This document shows positions 32,781 to 44,500 of a stretch of 64,000 nt of DNA, piece by piece. The first letter of the stretch is position 1. Each line of letters opens with the position of its first letter. The DNA comes from Odobenus rosmarus divergens (lineage: Eukaryota > Chordata > Mammalia > Carnivora > Odobenidae), in contig NW_004450483.1 of NCBI RefSeq assembly GCF_000321225.1, positions 1,337,758 to 1,401,757 of the forward strand, read 5' to 3'. The notes below the pieces were generated by a model. The model ran no database searches and was not told where the DNA came from. It was given only the letters and a program-made list of their open reading frames with translations. The translations under genes and the position numbers were made by a program.

Positions 32781-33889
32781 AATTGTGTTTAATTATTGAA
32801 GACCTTGGTCTTTCCCCTTTTTGCTTGCTGTTGGGCTTACTGCCTCTTGTTGTTTCTTGAAGACCCGATAGGGAGGAATCTTAGTCCCTATGAGATGCTG
32901 GTCCCCAAGTGAGGGCTGGCCCACCTTTCTCCCCCTTCTGTGCTGCCTTTCCTTCTCCATGTGATTCCACACAGCTCCTCAACCTAACACCGCCCCCCCG
33001 CCCCGCGCCCCTGCACACATACACACTTTCTCCCAGGCCTTGCCTGTGTCCCACACCAGAGGCAGGGGTAGAAGCAGCTTCATCTTTCTGCCAACTCCTG
33101 CCAAAAGCCTTGTGCAGAGAAGGATTCTGATGCCATGTCTCTGCTCCTTGGAAAAGCCCTCGGTGACTTGTGATGACGCTGTGGTGACAGAAAGGAGGAT
33201 GGCCACGCATACACCACATATTTGTCTTCCTTCTGTGGGGTCCTGCTCACAGCTCTGTTGCCAAGCTCCTCCCAAATCAGACCCCAAGAGACGTGTCCAG
33301 AACAAATCACTCCGGGTAGTGTCTCCCAGGCTTTTTACTGTGTGCAGTCTCTGTGGCATTGGGATATAAGGACACAGCTCAGGGGCCTGCAGAGTCAGGT
33401 TGTCGTGGGGGCCCGTGAGCAGGTCCTAAGGAGAGGATGGAAGGTGCCAGCCCCAAGTGATGTGGAGCGCTTTGTGAAGCCCTTTGCAAGATCACGGGCT
33501 TTGCAATCAGGCAGCTTGGGGTTTGAGTCCCCATTTTTTTCCCCTCTATGGTGTGAGCTCTTGCTCTGTGCTTCTCTCTGAAAAATCCTGGTGTGTCTGT
33601 AACCCCCTGGGACCATGGCCGTCTTGTGCAAGCTTAGAGGGGCTGCACAGTGGGCCCTTAGTGCGTCCCCATCCTGTTTAAAGGGTGGCTGTGCCTGGCG
33701 TGCAGTAGGCACTCAACAGGCGAGGTTCCCTCCCTTCCTGGTGAAGCCTGTTTGGGACCGTTATGTACAGGAAAGCACTCAGCAAGTGGTCAAGGTCATC
33801 ATCAAGGTTAAGTATTTGTAGAATTAGTCACAATACGTTTTAAGGACAGTTGGATCCTGCAATAACCGATCTTAGCTTCACTGAGCTAG
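32781..33889. other. Unique sequence with faint MIR piece
   Basis: Mostly single-copy. Frames on both strands at 32881-33720 overlap heavily and are uninformative. At 33485-33535 (cacgggctttgcaatcaggcagcttggggtttgagtcccc) and 33690-33720 (ctgtgcctggcgtgcagtaggcactcaacagg) are the 5' and 3' ends of an eroded MIR on the plus strand. Confidence 0.4.
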
Positions 33890-34080
33890 TCGTTATGGGG
33901 ACGTTTCCATTCACTGAGCATCTACCCTGTTCTGGGCCCCTGCAGGTGCTTTACAGGCATAATTTTGCTCACTCTCCCAACAACCCTAGGAAAGGGATGT
34001 TTTCACCCCATTTTCTAGACGATGAGGTTGGGGTACGGAGGATAAGCCACCTGCCATGGGCACTCAGGGGTCAGGGATGC
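33890..34080 (-). mobile_element. MIR element, reverse orientation
   Basis: cattcactgagcatctaccctgttctgggcccctgcaggtgctttacagg, tctcccaacaaccctaggaaaggga, ccccattttctagacgatgaggtt: reversed MIR-type order. The 249-codon plus-strand open frame (33850-34599), the longest in the window, starts inside this relic. Confidence 0.65.
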
Positions 34081-35260
34081 TGCGTTGGGGCCCAGCCCAT
34101 GGGACAGAGCCCGCGTTTTTCCAGTTTTGTCTTAGGTGGGCCAAGGTTCTCCTGGAAAGCCGTTCTGGCACCCTCTCCTCATTGCTCCCTGAAGACTGGC
34201 TCCCCAAACCTGGGATCACTGTCCATCTGCCTCAGCTCTTCTCTGCAAGGAGGTCGGAAATCATCTTTCTGGGACAACCCCTTGGCGCTTCCTGACGCTC
34301 ATCGGGCCCCACTGGCCAAACTCAGTTGCTCATTATTGCCCAGTGGCTTGAAGGCCCAGGGGGGTGGGCTGCTGGGTGGGCACGGTGCAGTTTTGGAAGC
34401 TCCCGTCATAGCCTATGGCACACTGGAGGTCCTGAAGACCCCTTTCACAGCATGGCATCGGGCTCTCCCCTGTGCTGACACCTGCTGGCTGGGGGAGATG
34501 CTCATCCAGTTCCCAGAGGTTCTGGGGTCTTGGCCTCCCCTTGCATGTGTGTTGAGGAGGATCTGGGTAAAGCTTGAAGGGTCCAGGTCATGGATGTGAC
34601 CGAGGAAGCATCTTGGTGCTGGAGAAGGATTGCTGCTCAGTGGCCACACCCCAGTCTGCCCCCCAAAAGCCTACTACGTGAACCAGCATCAGATGGCGAG
34701 CACCAGCCTGTGTTAGAGCACTAGAGGCGGACTCCCCACCAATTACCGTCTCCTCAGTTTGGGGCCCTGGGCCTGGGGCACAGAAGGGTCAGAAAGTAAA
34801 TGCACCAGGAATGAGGAGGGTGTGGAGGGTTAGAGTCCCAGATATGCTCCCATGGATGTTTTTTGAGTGGTGACAAGGGGAGTGGCATTTTTTGTCAGCC
34901 CTCCCTTAGGCCTCTGAGCCAGCCAGCTGCAGGCGTACAGCTGCTGGGACCGCCTCTGGGACAGCTGTTGGGCCACCCCACAGCCCTGGTGGTCTCAATA
35001 ACTCCCATGCTGCTCTCAGCTAACAGTCCTTGAGGCTTAGCTCTGTGACCTTAGCGGCCTTCATGCCTTGGAGCTGCCCATGGGTCCCCTGGTGTCAACT
35101 GTGCCTTTCTTCCATGAGCCTTGACAGGATGCCCAGATGGCCTGGAGAGATCCCAAACTCACCTTTGTTCTGGGAGCCCCATCCGCATTGCTTGGCTGAT
35201 CCTCTCTGGCTGGGCCATGTGGCAGAAATGGCAGTACCCCGACTCCATGGGCTGATGTGG
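34081..35260. other. Unique GC-rich sequence
   Basis: No gene or repeat is recognised. The rest of the 249-codon frame lies here, with no domain, no signal peptide and no Kozak support for its start. The block is single-copy and Pro/Gly/Ser-coding by composition only. Confidence 0.4.
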
Positions 35261-35264
35261 CATT

Positions 35265-35400
35265 ATTCATTCATTCATGCCTAGACCTTTTCTGAGCACC
35301 ATGGAGTGCTGGGCAGATGAGGTGCTGGGGATGCCAATGTGAACAAGGCCGGTCCATGCGCCCAAGGAGCTCACATCACATTCAAGTCTGAGATGGTGCC
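35265..35400 (-). mobile_element. L2 LINE tail, reverse orientation
   Basis: ttcattcattcatgcctagaccttttctgagcacc, gtgctgggcagatgaggtgctggggatgccaatgtgaacaaggc, aaggagctcacatcacattcaa is the standard reversed L2 3' end. Confidence 0.75.
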
Positions 35401-35689
35401 AGTCAAGCCAAAGCCACTTTGGAGCCTGTCGGTGCTCCATCTGGGAGGATGGACCCTGAGCTGGGGCACAGGACTCGGGGTAGGTGGGATTTCAGCCTCC
35501 ACTCTCCCCTCTACTGGCCCAAGCTGTAGGGCCAGACATGCATGAGCAGGGATGGAGCTGTGTGGACAGGACAGGGAACAGAGGGAACCCAGGGCTGCAG
35601 CCTGGGAGGACTCCTCAGTTCCCAACCCACCACCATAGACCCAAGATGGCCAGAGCTGGAAGGGCTCAGAGAAACTGCGCTGCCCACTT

Positions 35690-35770
35690 CTGTAATTACA
35701 GCTCCGGAAACTGAGTCACAGAGAGAGGAAGATCACACAGACAGGATCCAGAGCTCCAACTTCCACCCAG
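35690..35770 (-). mobile_element. MIR fragment, reverse orientation
   Basis: agctccggaaactgagtcacagagagaggaagatcacacagacaggatccagagctccaacttcc matches the reversed core. No ends preserved. Confidence 0.5.
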
Positions 35771-36554
35771 GGCTGCTCCCACTTATCTGGGTTGCAAACT
35801 GGGACAAAAGCACAGCCTCAGGGAGGTGGGTGAAACGTGAAGGGAGGAAAGCAGAGAGAAAGACCAAGAGGAAAGAAGGAAGCCACGGTTTCTTCCCAGT
35901 GGCAGCCATGGGAAGGCCAGGCCCCAGCCCATTCACCCTCAGGGTCCTAGGGGACTATGTCCTGCTCTCTTCACAAAGCCCTGGGGAATCTAGCCTTCTG
36001 GGGTACTTCAGGGGTCACCTGGAACTTCTAAGGGCAGAAGCCATATCATAGCCCTGTCCTTGGGCGATGAGGTGGAGGGCAGTATACGAGGCACAGCTCC
36101 CAGCTTCCCCTATGATGGGGAAGTGTCTCCAGCCTTGGAAAATCCCAGGGTCACTTGGGGGCACTTCAGGCTTCAGAATGATGCCTCCAGCCAATGGATA
36201 GTCAAATGCCCACCGCTGCCCTCCTCCCGAGGAGCAGAGGGGAGGGGCTGGCTTGTGAGCCAGGAGGGACAGCCAGCTGCCACATGATTTCTGCAGGGCC
36301 CCATTATGATGGACAAGCTGTGTCCCTCCCCAGCCCCTGGGAGACTTCATCTTGTCATCATCATCATCATCACCAGCAGCAGTCGGAGAGGGAACTCAGC
36401 CACTAAAAATGCCACAGAGCCAAGTGGCCTCCACGAATCTACTCCAAGCCCCCTTGCTGCTTTGAGGCCCAATGGGAACTCTAAAGGACTGGCATTCCTT
36501 ACCCCTCACATGGAATTCTACTCCCTTGCTCCCCGAAGTGAGGCCCAGTGAGGT
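35771..36554. other. Unique sequence with (CAT)n
   Basis: No gene is recognised. A short trinucleotide run (catcatcatcatcatcatc) lies at 36355-36373, giving the isoleucine or histidine runs seen in translations. The rest is single-copy. Confidence 0.45.
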
Positions 36555-36670
36555 CCAGTCACAGCATGAGCACCACCTGGGAACATCTGGGAAATGTGCA
36601 TATTCAGGCCCCACCCGGAGCAGCTGAATCAGAAGCTGCATTTAATGGGAATCTGTGCACCTTGAGTAAA
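36555..36670. mobile_element. MER5A-like hAT fragment
   Basis: catgagcaccacctgggaacatctgggaaatgtgcatattcaggccccacccggagcagctgaatcagaagctgc has the MER5A central palindromic order (tcacctgggaacttgttagaaatgcaaattctcgggccccaccc...gactcagaaactct). Confidence 0.65.
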
Positions 36671-36679
36671 CTTGTTATG

Positions 36680-36790
36680 TCAAGCAGCTTTAGATTTACC
36701 GAAATGCTGTGAACAGAGTACAGAGTGTTCCCATGTACCCCACACCCAGTCACCCCCCATTGTGGTTCTGAGGACATGAGCATTTAAGGA
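36680..36790 (+). mobile_element. Old L1-like fragment
   Basis: agctttagatttaccgaaatgctgtgaacagagtacagagtgttcccatgtaccccacacccagtcacc is a widespread old LINE phrase, related to that at 31770. Short. Confidence 0.4.
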
Positions 36791-36934
36791 AACCTGCTCT
36801 TCTCCCTGCTTCCTGTCCCTCCCGGTCCCCCATCTATTCCCCTCCCAACCCCATGGCTGAAGCCAACAATAGCTTATCAGAGTCCCCCTGCCCCACCCCT
36901 TTGGGAACTTAGTGATGTCATAGGGCACTTTGAG

Positions 36935-37135
36935 AGGCTCAAGGTATGAAGCATCTATTCTGTCCCTGACACATGGTCATACACTTCACAAACATTATTT
37001 TGTAATCCTCAAAACATCTTTATGAGGCAGGCACTGTTAACCCATTTCAAGGATGAGGAACTGATACACAGAGAGGTTAAAGCAAAGCCTGGATTCGAAC
37101 TCAGAGCTGCCTGCCTGTAAGCCAGTGGCCTCCCC
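36935..37135 (-). mobile_element. MIR element, reverse orientation
   Basis: Well-preserved: gacacatggtcatacacttcacaaacattattttgtaatcctcaaaacatctttatgaggcaggcactgttaacccatttcaaggatgaggaac, acagagaggttaaagcaaagcctggattcgaactcagagctgcctg. It spans nearly the whole element. Confidence 0.8.
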
Positions 37136-37839
37136 ATCCAAATTGTCTCAGGGAACCATATTTTTCCTGGATGGCTGCAGGCAGGCCTGGTTCCAGGAAC
37201 TCTGGCCCAGCCAGCTGCAAGTTTCCCAGTCGGCCCTGCCCTGGGATTTTCTGGTCTGCAGGGCTTTGAGGGAGAAGCTGGCCCCTGGAGACACAAAAGG
37301 TCAAGGAGTGATCTCAGCTACACACAATCCCGGGTGGCTGCCCAAACTCACGTGCCTACAAATACCAGACGCTCGTCTAGCTGCCTGGGCAGGACTTCTT
37401 CAGCCTAGATGGACAGAATGTTCTGGCAGGGGCGGACTCTGGAAGAGGCTTCACAGCCACCCAGCTGACTGAGATGTGTCTTCCTTTGGGGAAGGGTTGG
37501 GGGGAGGCTGGGAGTCCAAGTCACTGGAAAGAGAAGGAACCCCCTAAAGAAGGCCTCTGGCTGTTTGAGGACCTTACCAAGTTCATTTCTTCCAGGAAGC
37601 CTTCCTAAACGGAGGCCAACCCCCACCATTCATGGGTTTGTTTGTTCATCCACCTTTAGGGGAGTCCGCTGACCTCAAGGACAAGGAGGCATCTGGTGGG
37701 TGGTTCCACCACTCACCAGGTCCACAGCCTTGAACATGTTACGTTGGCTTGCTGACTCTCAGTCTCTGCACCTACAGGGATTGGTGGGATTACAGTATCT
37801 CCTAACTTGCTGTGGCTCAACCACACCCCGACTTTGTGA
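37136..37839. other. Unique sequence with faint MIR
   Basis: No gene is seen. A diverged MIR-like piece may lie at 37690-37790 (ggtggttccaccactcaccaggtccacagccttgaacatgtta). Otherwise single-copy. Confidence 0.4.
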
Positions 37840-38945
37840 TTCTTCTTACTGTAAATAAGACCACAGAGTAGCCACAAAAATTCATGTTCATAAATTCTTT
37901 AAAATCTAATAAGGGCATGTAGAGAACTTGAACTGACAATATGGCAGACTGAATTAATGTGAAACTCCCCTTTTGATACAAACATAGAGAAATGTTGCAT
38001 ACGAGCTAACATTTTAAAAAATATTTTAAATACAGAGCTGACCTTAAGGGGATGGGAACTCCCAGTGCCAGTAACAAATAAAGAACACAAGCCAGGAACA
38101 TTGGTCAGCTGGGGTTGGTGTTGCAGCTGCCCATGGCCATTTCCAGCCCAGTTAGAGCCTAGTGGGGTTGGGGACTGGGGTTTAATGCCCATGTGGGAGT
38201 AGAAGAAATGGCCTGGGACCTGTGGAGGTGGGAAGGGAGACCTTTGCAAAAAGCTAAGACACTTGAAAGGCAGCCCCCATCTCTGAAAGTGGGACTAGAG
38301 AGCTCTGTCCACTAGCTCAGAAAAGGAAAGGAGGTGTGTCCCCTCTGCTCAGGGCTCTGAATGAGATTAGAAAAGCCTCCTGTGACAAATCAAAAGTTCA
38401 AGCTTGTGCCAGTTAGAGGTGTAGGGCTTAAAGGCATAGCAGTAGGCAGCCTCAAGCAAGAACCCCAAGATGAGAAATTAACATAAAACCTATCAACAGA
38501 CCCAGGGAACCCCGTGAGGCCCTAGAATGAAAAGCTGAACCACTCTGCAGAGCCATTCTGCCACCTGGAATAGCGGGACTCCCTCAGAAGATACAATCCC
38601 TGCTGAAGATGAGCTTACAATAAACAAGCTGAAGCTTCCAGGGAGGCAAACCTGGCAAAGGTGAGTCCATAGATACTGCAGATGGGAAGGTTTGCACCCC
38701 TAGAATAGGAACAAGGGAAGAGTATGAGGTAGACTACAAAAGAAGAGTGCTTCAGATAGTCACAGATAAAAGGACAAGAAAAATTAATGAAGCCCTAGAC
38801 ACTACAAAAGAGGGAAAAGCATGAACTTTTGCTAATGGACCTCTGCAAGAAGTTCTGCAAATGGAAGGTACAGTCAGTCATTGAAATTAAAGACAGTTGA
38901 ATGACCACAACTGAAAAGAGAATTGGCAAACTGGAAGAAAAAAAA
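37840..38945 (+). mobile_element. HAL1/L1 5'-region-like stretch
   Basis: AT-rich, A-biased sequence ending with ttgaaattaaagacagttgaatgaccacaactgaaaagagaattggcaaactggaag, which resembles the start of a HAL1/L1 first open reading frame. The upstream kilobase (aacataaaacctatcaacagacccagg, gagattagaaaagcctcc) has the character of an L1M 5' untranslated region. It is interrupted and not coding. Edges are uncertain. Confidence 0.4.
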
Positions 38946-39040
38946 AAGTGTTATGGGTGGAAAAATTTTTATTGCATGGAAACCTGATCAGAAGCTGGGA
39001 ATCCATATGTCTCTAAATTATAAGCTAAGCGAGAAAAATG

Positions 39041-39165
39041 TGGCTCTGTGTGTGTGTGTGTGTTGGGAGAGGAGGTATGCATGTAAGTGTGAGTGTGTAA
39101 GTGTGCATGTTGGGGAGGAACACGTGTGTGCGTGCACGTGTGTGTGCATGCACTGGGGGGCACAG
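39041..39165 (+). repeat. Degenerate (TG)n tract
   Basis: tgtgtgtgtgtgtgtt followed by gcatgtaagtgtgagtgtgt, cacgtgtgtgcgtgcacgtg and tgtgtgcatgcac. Alternating purine-pyrimidine with gcgc and cacgtg steps. Confidence 0.75.
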
Positions 39166-39854
39166 GTAACATGGACACAGTGGTGTGAGTCTGTTCTGTT
39201 CAGAGATGGCTGTCATGTCCTTGCTTTTAGATTATGTCTTATCTGGTAGAAAATTTTTCAGCGTGTTTTACAATTTAGGTGACCAACTTCAAGTATTTTT
39301 GACCATTCTATCAAATCTCCAGCAATTACATTTGCCCCCCTCTGGGATGTCAGGACCCCACGTTGGGACATTGGGGGCATGCAGGGACCCTGTTAAAGGC
39401 TTGCCCATGTTCGCACATGTGAGGAGGGAGCCTGGGCTGGAGGGCACCGCTGGCTGAGAGAGCAGTGAGCACATCAGAAAGGCACCCCTGTGGCTCCTGG
39501 CTCTGCATGCTTCCCCTGTACTCCACCCTCTCCATCTCTCATCTTTTCCTCATCATTTGAACAACCATGGAAAAAGGACTTGGGGAGCTTGCTAAGGGAG
39601 AAGCAGCCATTGTGCTCCCTGTCTCCCCACTCATGCTTCAGCCCTGCCCTGCACAATCCTCCAAAGGAAAAAAACTTTTTTTCTTCTGAACTAAGCAAAC
39701 AATATAGCCAAGTTATTGTGCCTTTTTAAAGTGCTAAAGAACAAGCTTTGTAACACCTCAAAGGAAAACATTTTCACCGTGAGCAAAATGCATCCCTTCC
39801 AAAGAGCGTGGAGAGGAACCCTGACCTTCGTGGCAGCATGGATAGCAGTCAGGT
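39166..39854. other. Unique sequence
   Basis: No gene is recognised. A short AAAAAACTTTTTTTC palindromic-like stretch occurs at about 39668-39683. Frames on both strands at 39289-39730 overlap. Confidence 0.4.
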
Positions 39855-39985
39855 GCACCCTTATGCTTGGTGACTGAATGCCTGTATGACCTTGGGTAAG
39901 TTACTGACAAATGGAGATACAAAGTAGTGCCCACCTCCTGGGGTTGAGGATTAAATGCAATAAAGCCTGTAAAACACTGGTGTGA
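39855..39985 (+). mobile_element. MIR fragment
   Basis: tgactgaatgcctgtatgaccttgggtaagttact, then a deletion of the following part, then gtagtgcccacctcctggggttgaggattaaatgcaataaagcctgtaaaacactgg. Confidence 0.65.
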
Positions 39986-40254
39986 AACTTGAAGCTGTCT
40001 TGTTGGTGTTCTTGTTATATTAACATCAATGTGGCTGGCCCTGTTCTCCAGCACTGCATTTGGCTGCCAGCTGGGGGAGGGCACCCGCCATCACCACCAC
40101 TCTGCTGGGCTGTGCCCAGGATTTCAGGTGATGTGTGCACCATGCCTGCTCAGTGGTTGGCCAGGCATTGCTCACAGGGTGCACCGCACTAGCCCCGTGA
40201 CAGCCATTCACTTCTCTTGGACCTCCTGGCTGCCAGAGCACTGTTTAAACCCAT

Positions 40255-40735
40255 GAATCATGTCATTGCCCTCTCCCCACCCCAAACCTTCAAAGGCTTT
40301 CCAACCCACTTTGAATAGAATCCAATCTACTTCCCAGAGCCTACAAGAGATGAGCCAGCCTCTCTCTCTAACTCTTGCTCTTCTTTCCTCGCCCACCACA
40401 GCCACACTCAACCTCAGGGCCTTTCCACGTGTTATTCCTCAACATAACTCTTTGCAAACTTGACCCTCTTTTTCCTGGTTTTTCCTTGAAAAGGTCTTCA
40501 TTGACCACTCTAACTAAACCCTTTCCCATCCAGCCTGTATTAACTGACTCAGTAGCCTATTTCTTTCCTTTAAAGCCCTGGCCACAGTGTAATCGTGCAT
40601 TGTCAGTTTATGTGCTTGCTTTCCTTCTTCCTCACAGGACTGTGCATTTTTGTTAGGGAAGGGACCATGTCTGCTGTATTGTCACGGTACCTCCAGCACC
40701 TAACGCAGCACCTGATGCATAATGGGGATCAACAA
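40255..40735 (+). mobile_element. L2 LINE 3' region
   Basis: Nearly 500 bp in L2 order: caaaccttcaaaggctttccaacccactttgaatagaatccaa, tcgcccaccacagccacactcaacctcagggcctttccacgtg, cctggtttttccttgaaaaggtcttcattgaccactctaac, actgtgcatttttgttagggaagggaccatgtctgctg, and cctccagcacctaacgcagcacctgatgcata. The open frames at 40260-40656 sit in the non-coding 3' part. Confidence 0.8.
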
Positions 40736-40788
40736 TCTGAGGTCAGAGAAGATTGAATTAAAAACAAAACAAAATATTGTGTATGTTC

Positions 40789-40977
40789 GGGCGCCTGGGT
40801 GGCTCAGTTGGTTGGGCGACTGCCTTCAGCTCAGGTCATGATCCCGGAGTCCTGGGATCGAGTCCCTCATCAGGCTCCCTGCTCAGTGGGGAGTCTGCTT
40901 CTCCCTCTAACCCTACCCCCTCTTGTGCTCTCTCTTTCTCACTCTCTCTCTCAAATAAATAAAAAAAAAATTTTTTT
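40789..40977 (+). mobile_element. SINEC, plus orientation
   Basis: gggcgcctgggtggctcagttggttgggcgactgcc, gatcccggagtcctgggatcgagtccc, gctccctgctcagtggggagtctgcttctcc, a long CT tract, then aataaataaa with an A-run and T-run. Target duplication aatattgtgtatgttc (40773-40788) and aatactgtgtaagttc (40979-40994), two mismatches. Translations of it give the same QSVKRLPS-like or VGWATAFS peptides seen at other copies. Confidence 0.96.
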
Positions 40978-41052
40978 AAATACTGTGTAAGTTCAAGTTT
41001 GGAAATAATTGAGAGATTAAAATTCTGGCAGATGGTGATAAAAATACCAGTT

Positions 41053-43288
41053 TAACATCGTACTCAACAGTGAAAAACTAAAAGCATTTCGTCTAAGATC
41101 AGGACAAGACAAAGATGTCTATTCTCCACTCTTATTCAACATAGTACTGGAAGTCCTACCCACAGCAATCAGACAAGAAAAAGAAATAAAAGGAATCCCA
41201 AAAGGAAAGGAAGAAATAAAACTCGCTATTTGCAGAGAGATGACATGATACCATATATGGAAAACCTTAAAGACTCCCCCAAAAAACTATCGGAACTAAT
41301 ACATGAATTCAGTAAAGTTGCAAAATACAAAATTAATATACAGAAATCTATTGCATTTCTCTACACTAATAACAAAGCAGCAAAAAGATAAATTAAGAAA
41401 GCAATCCCATTTACAATTGCACCAAAAAGAATAAAATACCCAGGAATAAATATAACCAAGGAGGTGAAAGACCTATACTCTGAAAACAATTGGACACTGA
41501 TGAAAGAAATTGAAGGCAACACAAATAGAAAGATATAACATTGCTCATGAATTGGAAGAATTAATAATGTTAAAATGCCCACACTACTCAAAGCAACCTA
41601 CAGATTCAATGCAATCTCTATCAAAATAACAATAACGTCACAGAACTAGAACAAATAATCCTAGAATTTGTATGAAACCAAAAACCCCAAATAGCCAAAA
41701 CAATCTTGAAAAAGAAAAACAAAGCGTTTTGCTCCCAGATTTCAGGTTATACTACAAAGCTACAGTACTCAAAACAGTATAGTCCTGGCACAAAAATAGA
41801 CATAGAGATCAATGGAACAGAATAGAGAGCACAGAAATAAACCCATGCTTATATGGTCAATTAATCTAAGACAAAGGAGGCAAAAATATACAATGGAGAA
41901 AAGACAGTCTTTTCACCAAACGGTGTCGGAAAAACTGGACAGCTACATCCTCAGGAATGAAACCAGACCACTTTCTTGCACCATACACACAAAAAATGCT
42001 CCCTCAAAATGGAATAAAGACCTAAATGTGAGACCTGAAATCATAAACCTCCTAAAAGAAAACAGGTAGTAATCTCTTGGATATCAGCCTTAGCAACATA
42101 TTTATGGATCTGTCTCCTCAGGCCAGGGAAACAAAAGCAAAAATAAAGTATTGGGACTACACCAAGAGAAAAAGCTTTTGCACAGCAAAGGAGAACACCA
42201 ATAAACAAAAGATCAAGATACTGAATTGGATAAGATATTTGTAAATGATATATCTGATAAGGGTTGATATCCAAAATATATAAAGAACTTATACACTCAA
42301 TAGCAAAAAAAAAACTCCCAAATAATCTGATTTAAAAATGGACAGAGGACCTGAATAGACATTTTTTCAAGGAAGACATACAGTTGGTCAACAGACCCAT
42401 GAAAAAATATTCAACATCACTCATCCTCAGGGAGATGCAAATCAAAACAAAAGGAGATATCACCTCACACCAATCAGAATGGCTAGTATCAAAAAGACAA
42501 GAAATAACAAGTGTCAGAGAGGATGAGAGAGAAAGGAACCCTCATGCACTGTTGGTGGGAATGCAAACTGGTGCAGCCACTGTGGAAAACAGTATGGCAG
42601 TTCCTCAAAAACTTAAGAATCGACACCGTATAATCCAAGAATTCCACTACTGGGTATTTACCCAAAGAAAATGAAAAAAATTAATTTGAAAAGATACATG
42701 CACCCCTATAATTGTAGCATTATTCACAATAGCCAAGATAGAGAAGCCACCTAAGTGTCCATCAACTGATGAATGGATAAAGAAGGTGTGGTATATATAC
42801 ATAATAGAATATCACTCAACCATCAAAAAGAAGGAAATCTTGCCATTTGCAGCGATGTGGATGGACCTAAAGGGTGTTAGGCTAACTGAAATAAGTTAGA
42901 CAAAGACAAATACCACACAATTTCACTTATATGTAGACTCTAAAAAAAAAAAACCCCAACAGAAATGAACAAACAAAACAACAGAAACAGACTCAAAAAT
43001 ACAGAGAACAAATTTGTGGTTGCCAGAAGGGAGGTGGGGGGTAGGAACAGGTGAAAGGGATTAAGAGGTGTACGCTTCCAGTTATAAAATAAATCAGTCA
43101 TGGCCGTGACAAGTGCAGTGTAGGGAATACTGTCGATAATACAGTAATAATGTTGTCATGTGACCGAAGGCGACTACACTTACCTTGGCGAGCACTCAGT
43201 AATGAAGAGAAACGTGGAATCGCTATATTGTACACCTGAAACTGATGTAACACTGTAGGTCAACTGTACCTCAGTAATAAAAAATAAA
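41053..43288 (+). mobile_element. 5'-truncated, inactive L1 LINE (ORF2 3' part and 3' UTR)
   Basis: Reads collinearly as the C-terminal part of L1 ORF2, starting in the reverse-transcriptase domain just upstream of the catalytic motif. Translated in pieces it gives [20 protein letters not shown], then the catalytic DDM region, then FTIAPKRIKYPGINITKEVK and so on to the C terminus near 42690. A 4-bp insertion (gaga) just before the catalytic Asp-Asp shifts the frame, and several stops follow (for example at 41388 and 41536). The 3' UTR runs to cctcagtaataaaaaataaa. The 5' three quarters of a full L1 are missing. No clear target duplication remains, so it is old and cannot move. Confidence 0.92.
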
Positions 43289-44094
43289 GAGGTGGACTGG
43301 AGCTTGCGGTTGTGGTTAGTTGTGTGGTAGCAATGGAATTGAGCCCAAACTGGGCTCACCGCCCCCCTCCCCACCACATCGTTGTTGGCTCTGGAAAGCT
43401 CAGCCAAGTGCTGAGTGTGTGTTTCTTGTGGGTGGTCCGCCTCCTTCCTGTGCATTCTACCTTCCCGACACACAAGAAGTAGATGCTGGATAAAATACAG
43501 GAAGCCTAAGGAGACTTGAGTTCAGTAGAAGTAAGACATTAGCAAACAGAGCAGTAGGTTGATTTAGGGAAGCATGAGGGACGCCAGGAGGGCCTCCTGG
43601 AGGAGGTGCCATGTGTGTCCAAGAGGGAAGAGAGCTGGCCAAAGTGACCTTGACCCATAGAGACCCAGCGTCTGGCCCTTAGGCCCTCCCTCAGGGCCAA
43701 GAACAAGGCTCTGTGTGACCTGGTCCCAGTCTCAGTCACCACCTGAGAGTCGCCAGGGTGTCCAGAGAGTGCAGAGGGCAAAGGACTAGCAGTGTTTGGG
43801 AATGAGTCCCCTCCCTGCCCCCAGCAGCTAGGGGATCAGCCACATCTCCTCTCTTTTCCAAGCGGAATATTCCAGAGAGATTAGGCTCCGTGATTAGGGG
43901 ATTGAATCGTGGGCAGGCTGGAAGAGCTAAAGGTACAGTACCTAAGCTGGGACAAGGGGACAGCACCAGGGCTGTGCACAGACACTGCAGGGGGACGTGG
44001 GGCCCCGGAGGGCTGCCGGGAGGTGACAGCCTATCACAAAGGCAAAAAGGGGCACATCGGTGTCCATGGAGCCCCACGTATCCACATCGTTATA
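43289..44094. other. Unique sequence
   Basis: Single-copy, GC-rich. Frames at 43457-43781 (minus) and 43890-44168 (plus) have no domain. No repeat is assigned. Confidence 0.45.
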
Positions 44095-44500
44095 GGCAGT
44101 GTTTGTGTATAGAGGAATTTAGAGTAGACACACTGTGTATTTATGAAGACACACACATGTACACATAACATGTACACACATACCTGACCCTCAAGTGTGT
44201 ATTTATAGACAAATCTCACATAGTACACGGGAACATACGCTTTGTGTGTATTGGTGTGTGTGAGGTACATTCAAGCACATGTACCCCAAGATGACATGTC
44301 TAGTTATATACATGGCATGCACCTGCTGTAAGTGTACGTGTATAACCACACTCACCCAACACGAGTGTGCACATGCATGGTGCTTATATGCAGACTTCGT
44401 AGTGAGGTACACATATACACACCCACATAGGATGTCACTCTTTGCTGTGTGTATACTCCGCAAATGGTACACCTATGTATCAGGTGTGTGTATGTGAACC
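44095..44500. repeat. Long degenerate alternating CA/TG tract
   Basis: About 400 bp in which acacac, tgtgtg, catgtac, tatatac and gtgcac motifs recur on both strands without a fixed period (for example acacacacatgtacacataac, ttgtgtgtattggtgtgtgtg, catgcatggtgcttatatg). It looks like several decayed dinucleotide arrays joined, with opposite-strand open frames (44203-44472 and 44279-44497) created by the bias. Confidence 0.65.

Noticed and set aside
33850..34599. Longest open frame, 249 codons on the plus strand
   Set aside because: It begins inside a reversed MIR, has no domain, signal peptide or clear start context, and long stop-free runs are expected in GC-rich DNA over 64 kb.
41053..43288. 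Functional reverse transcriptase gene
   Set aside because: 5'-truncated, frameshifted at the catalytic motif and with several stops; it is a dead L1.
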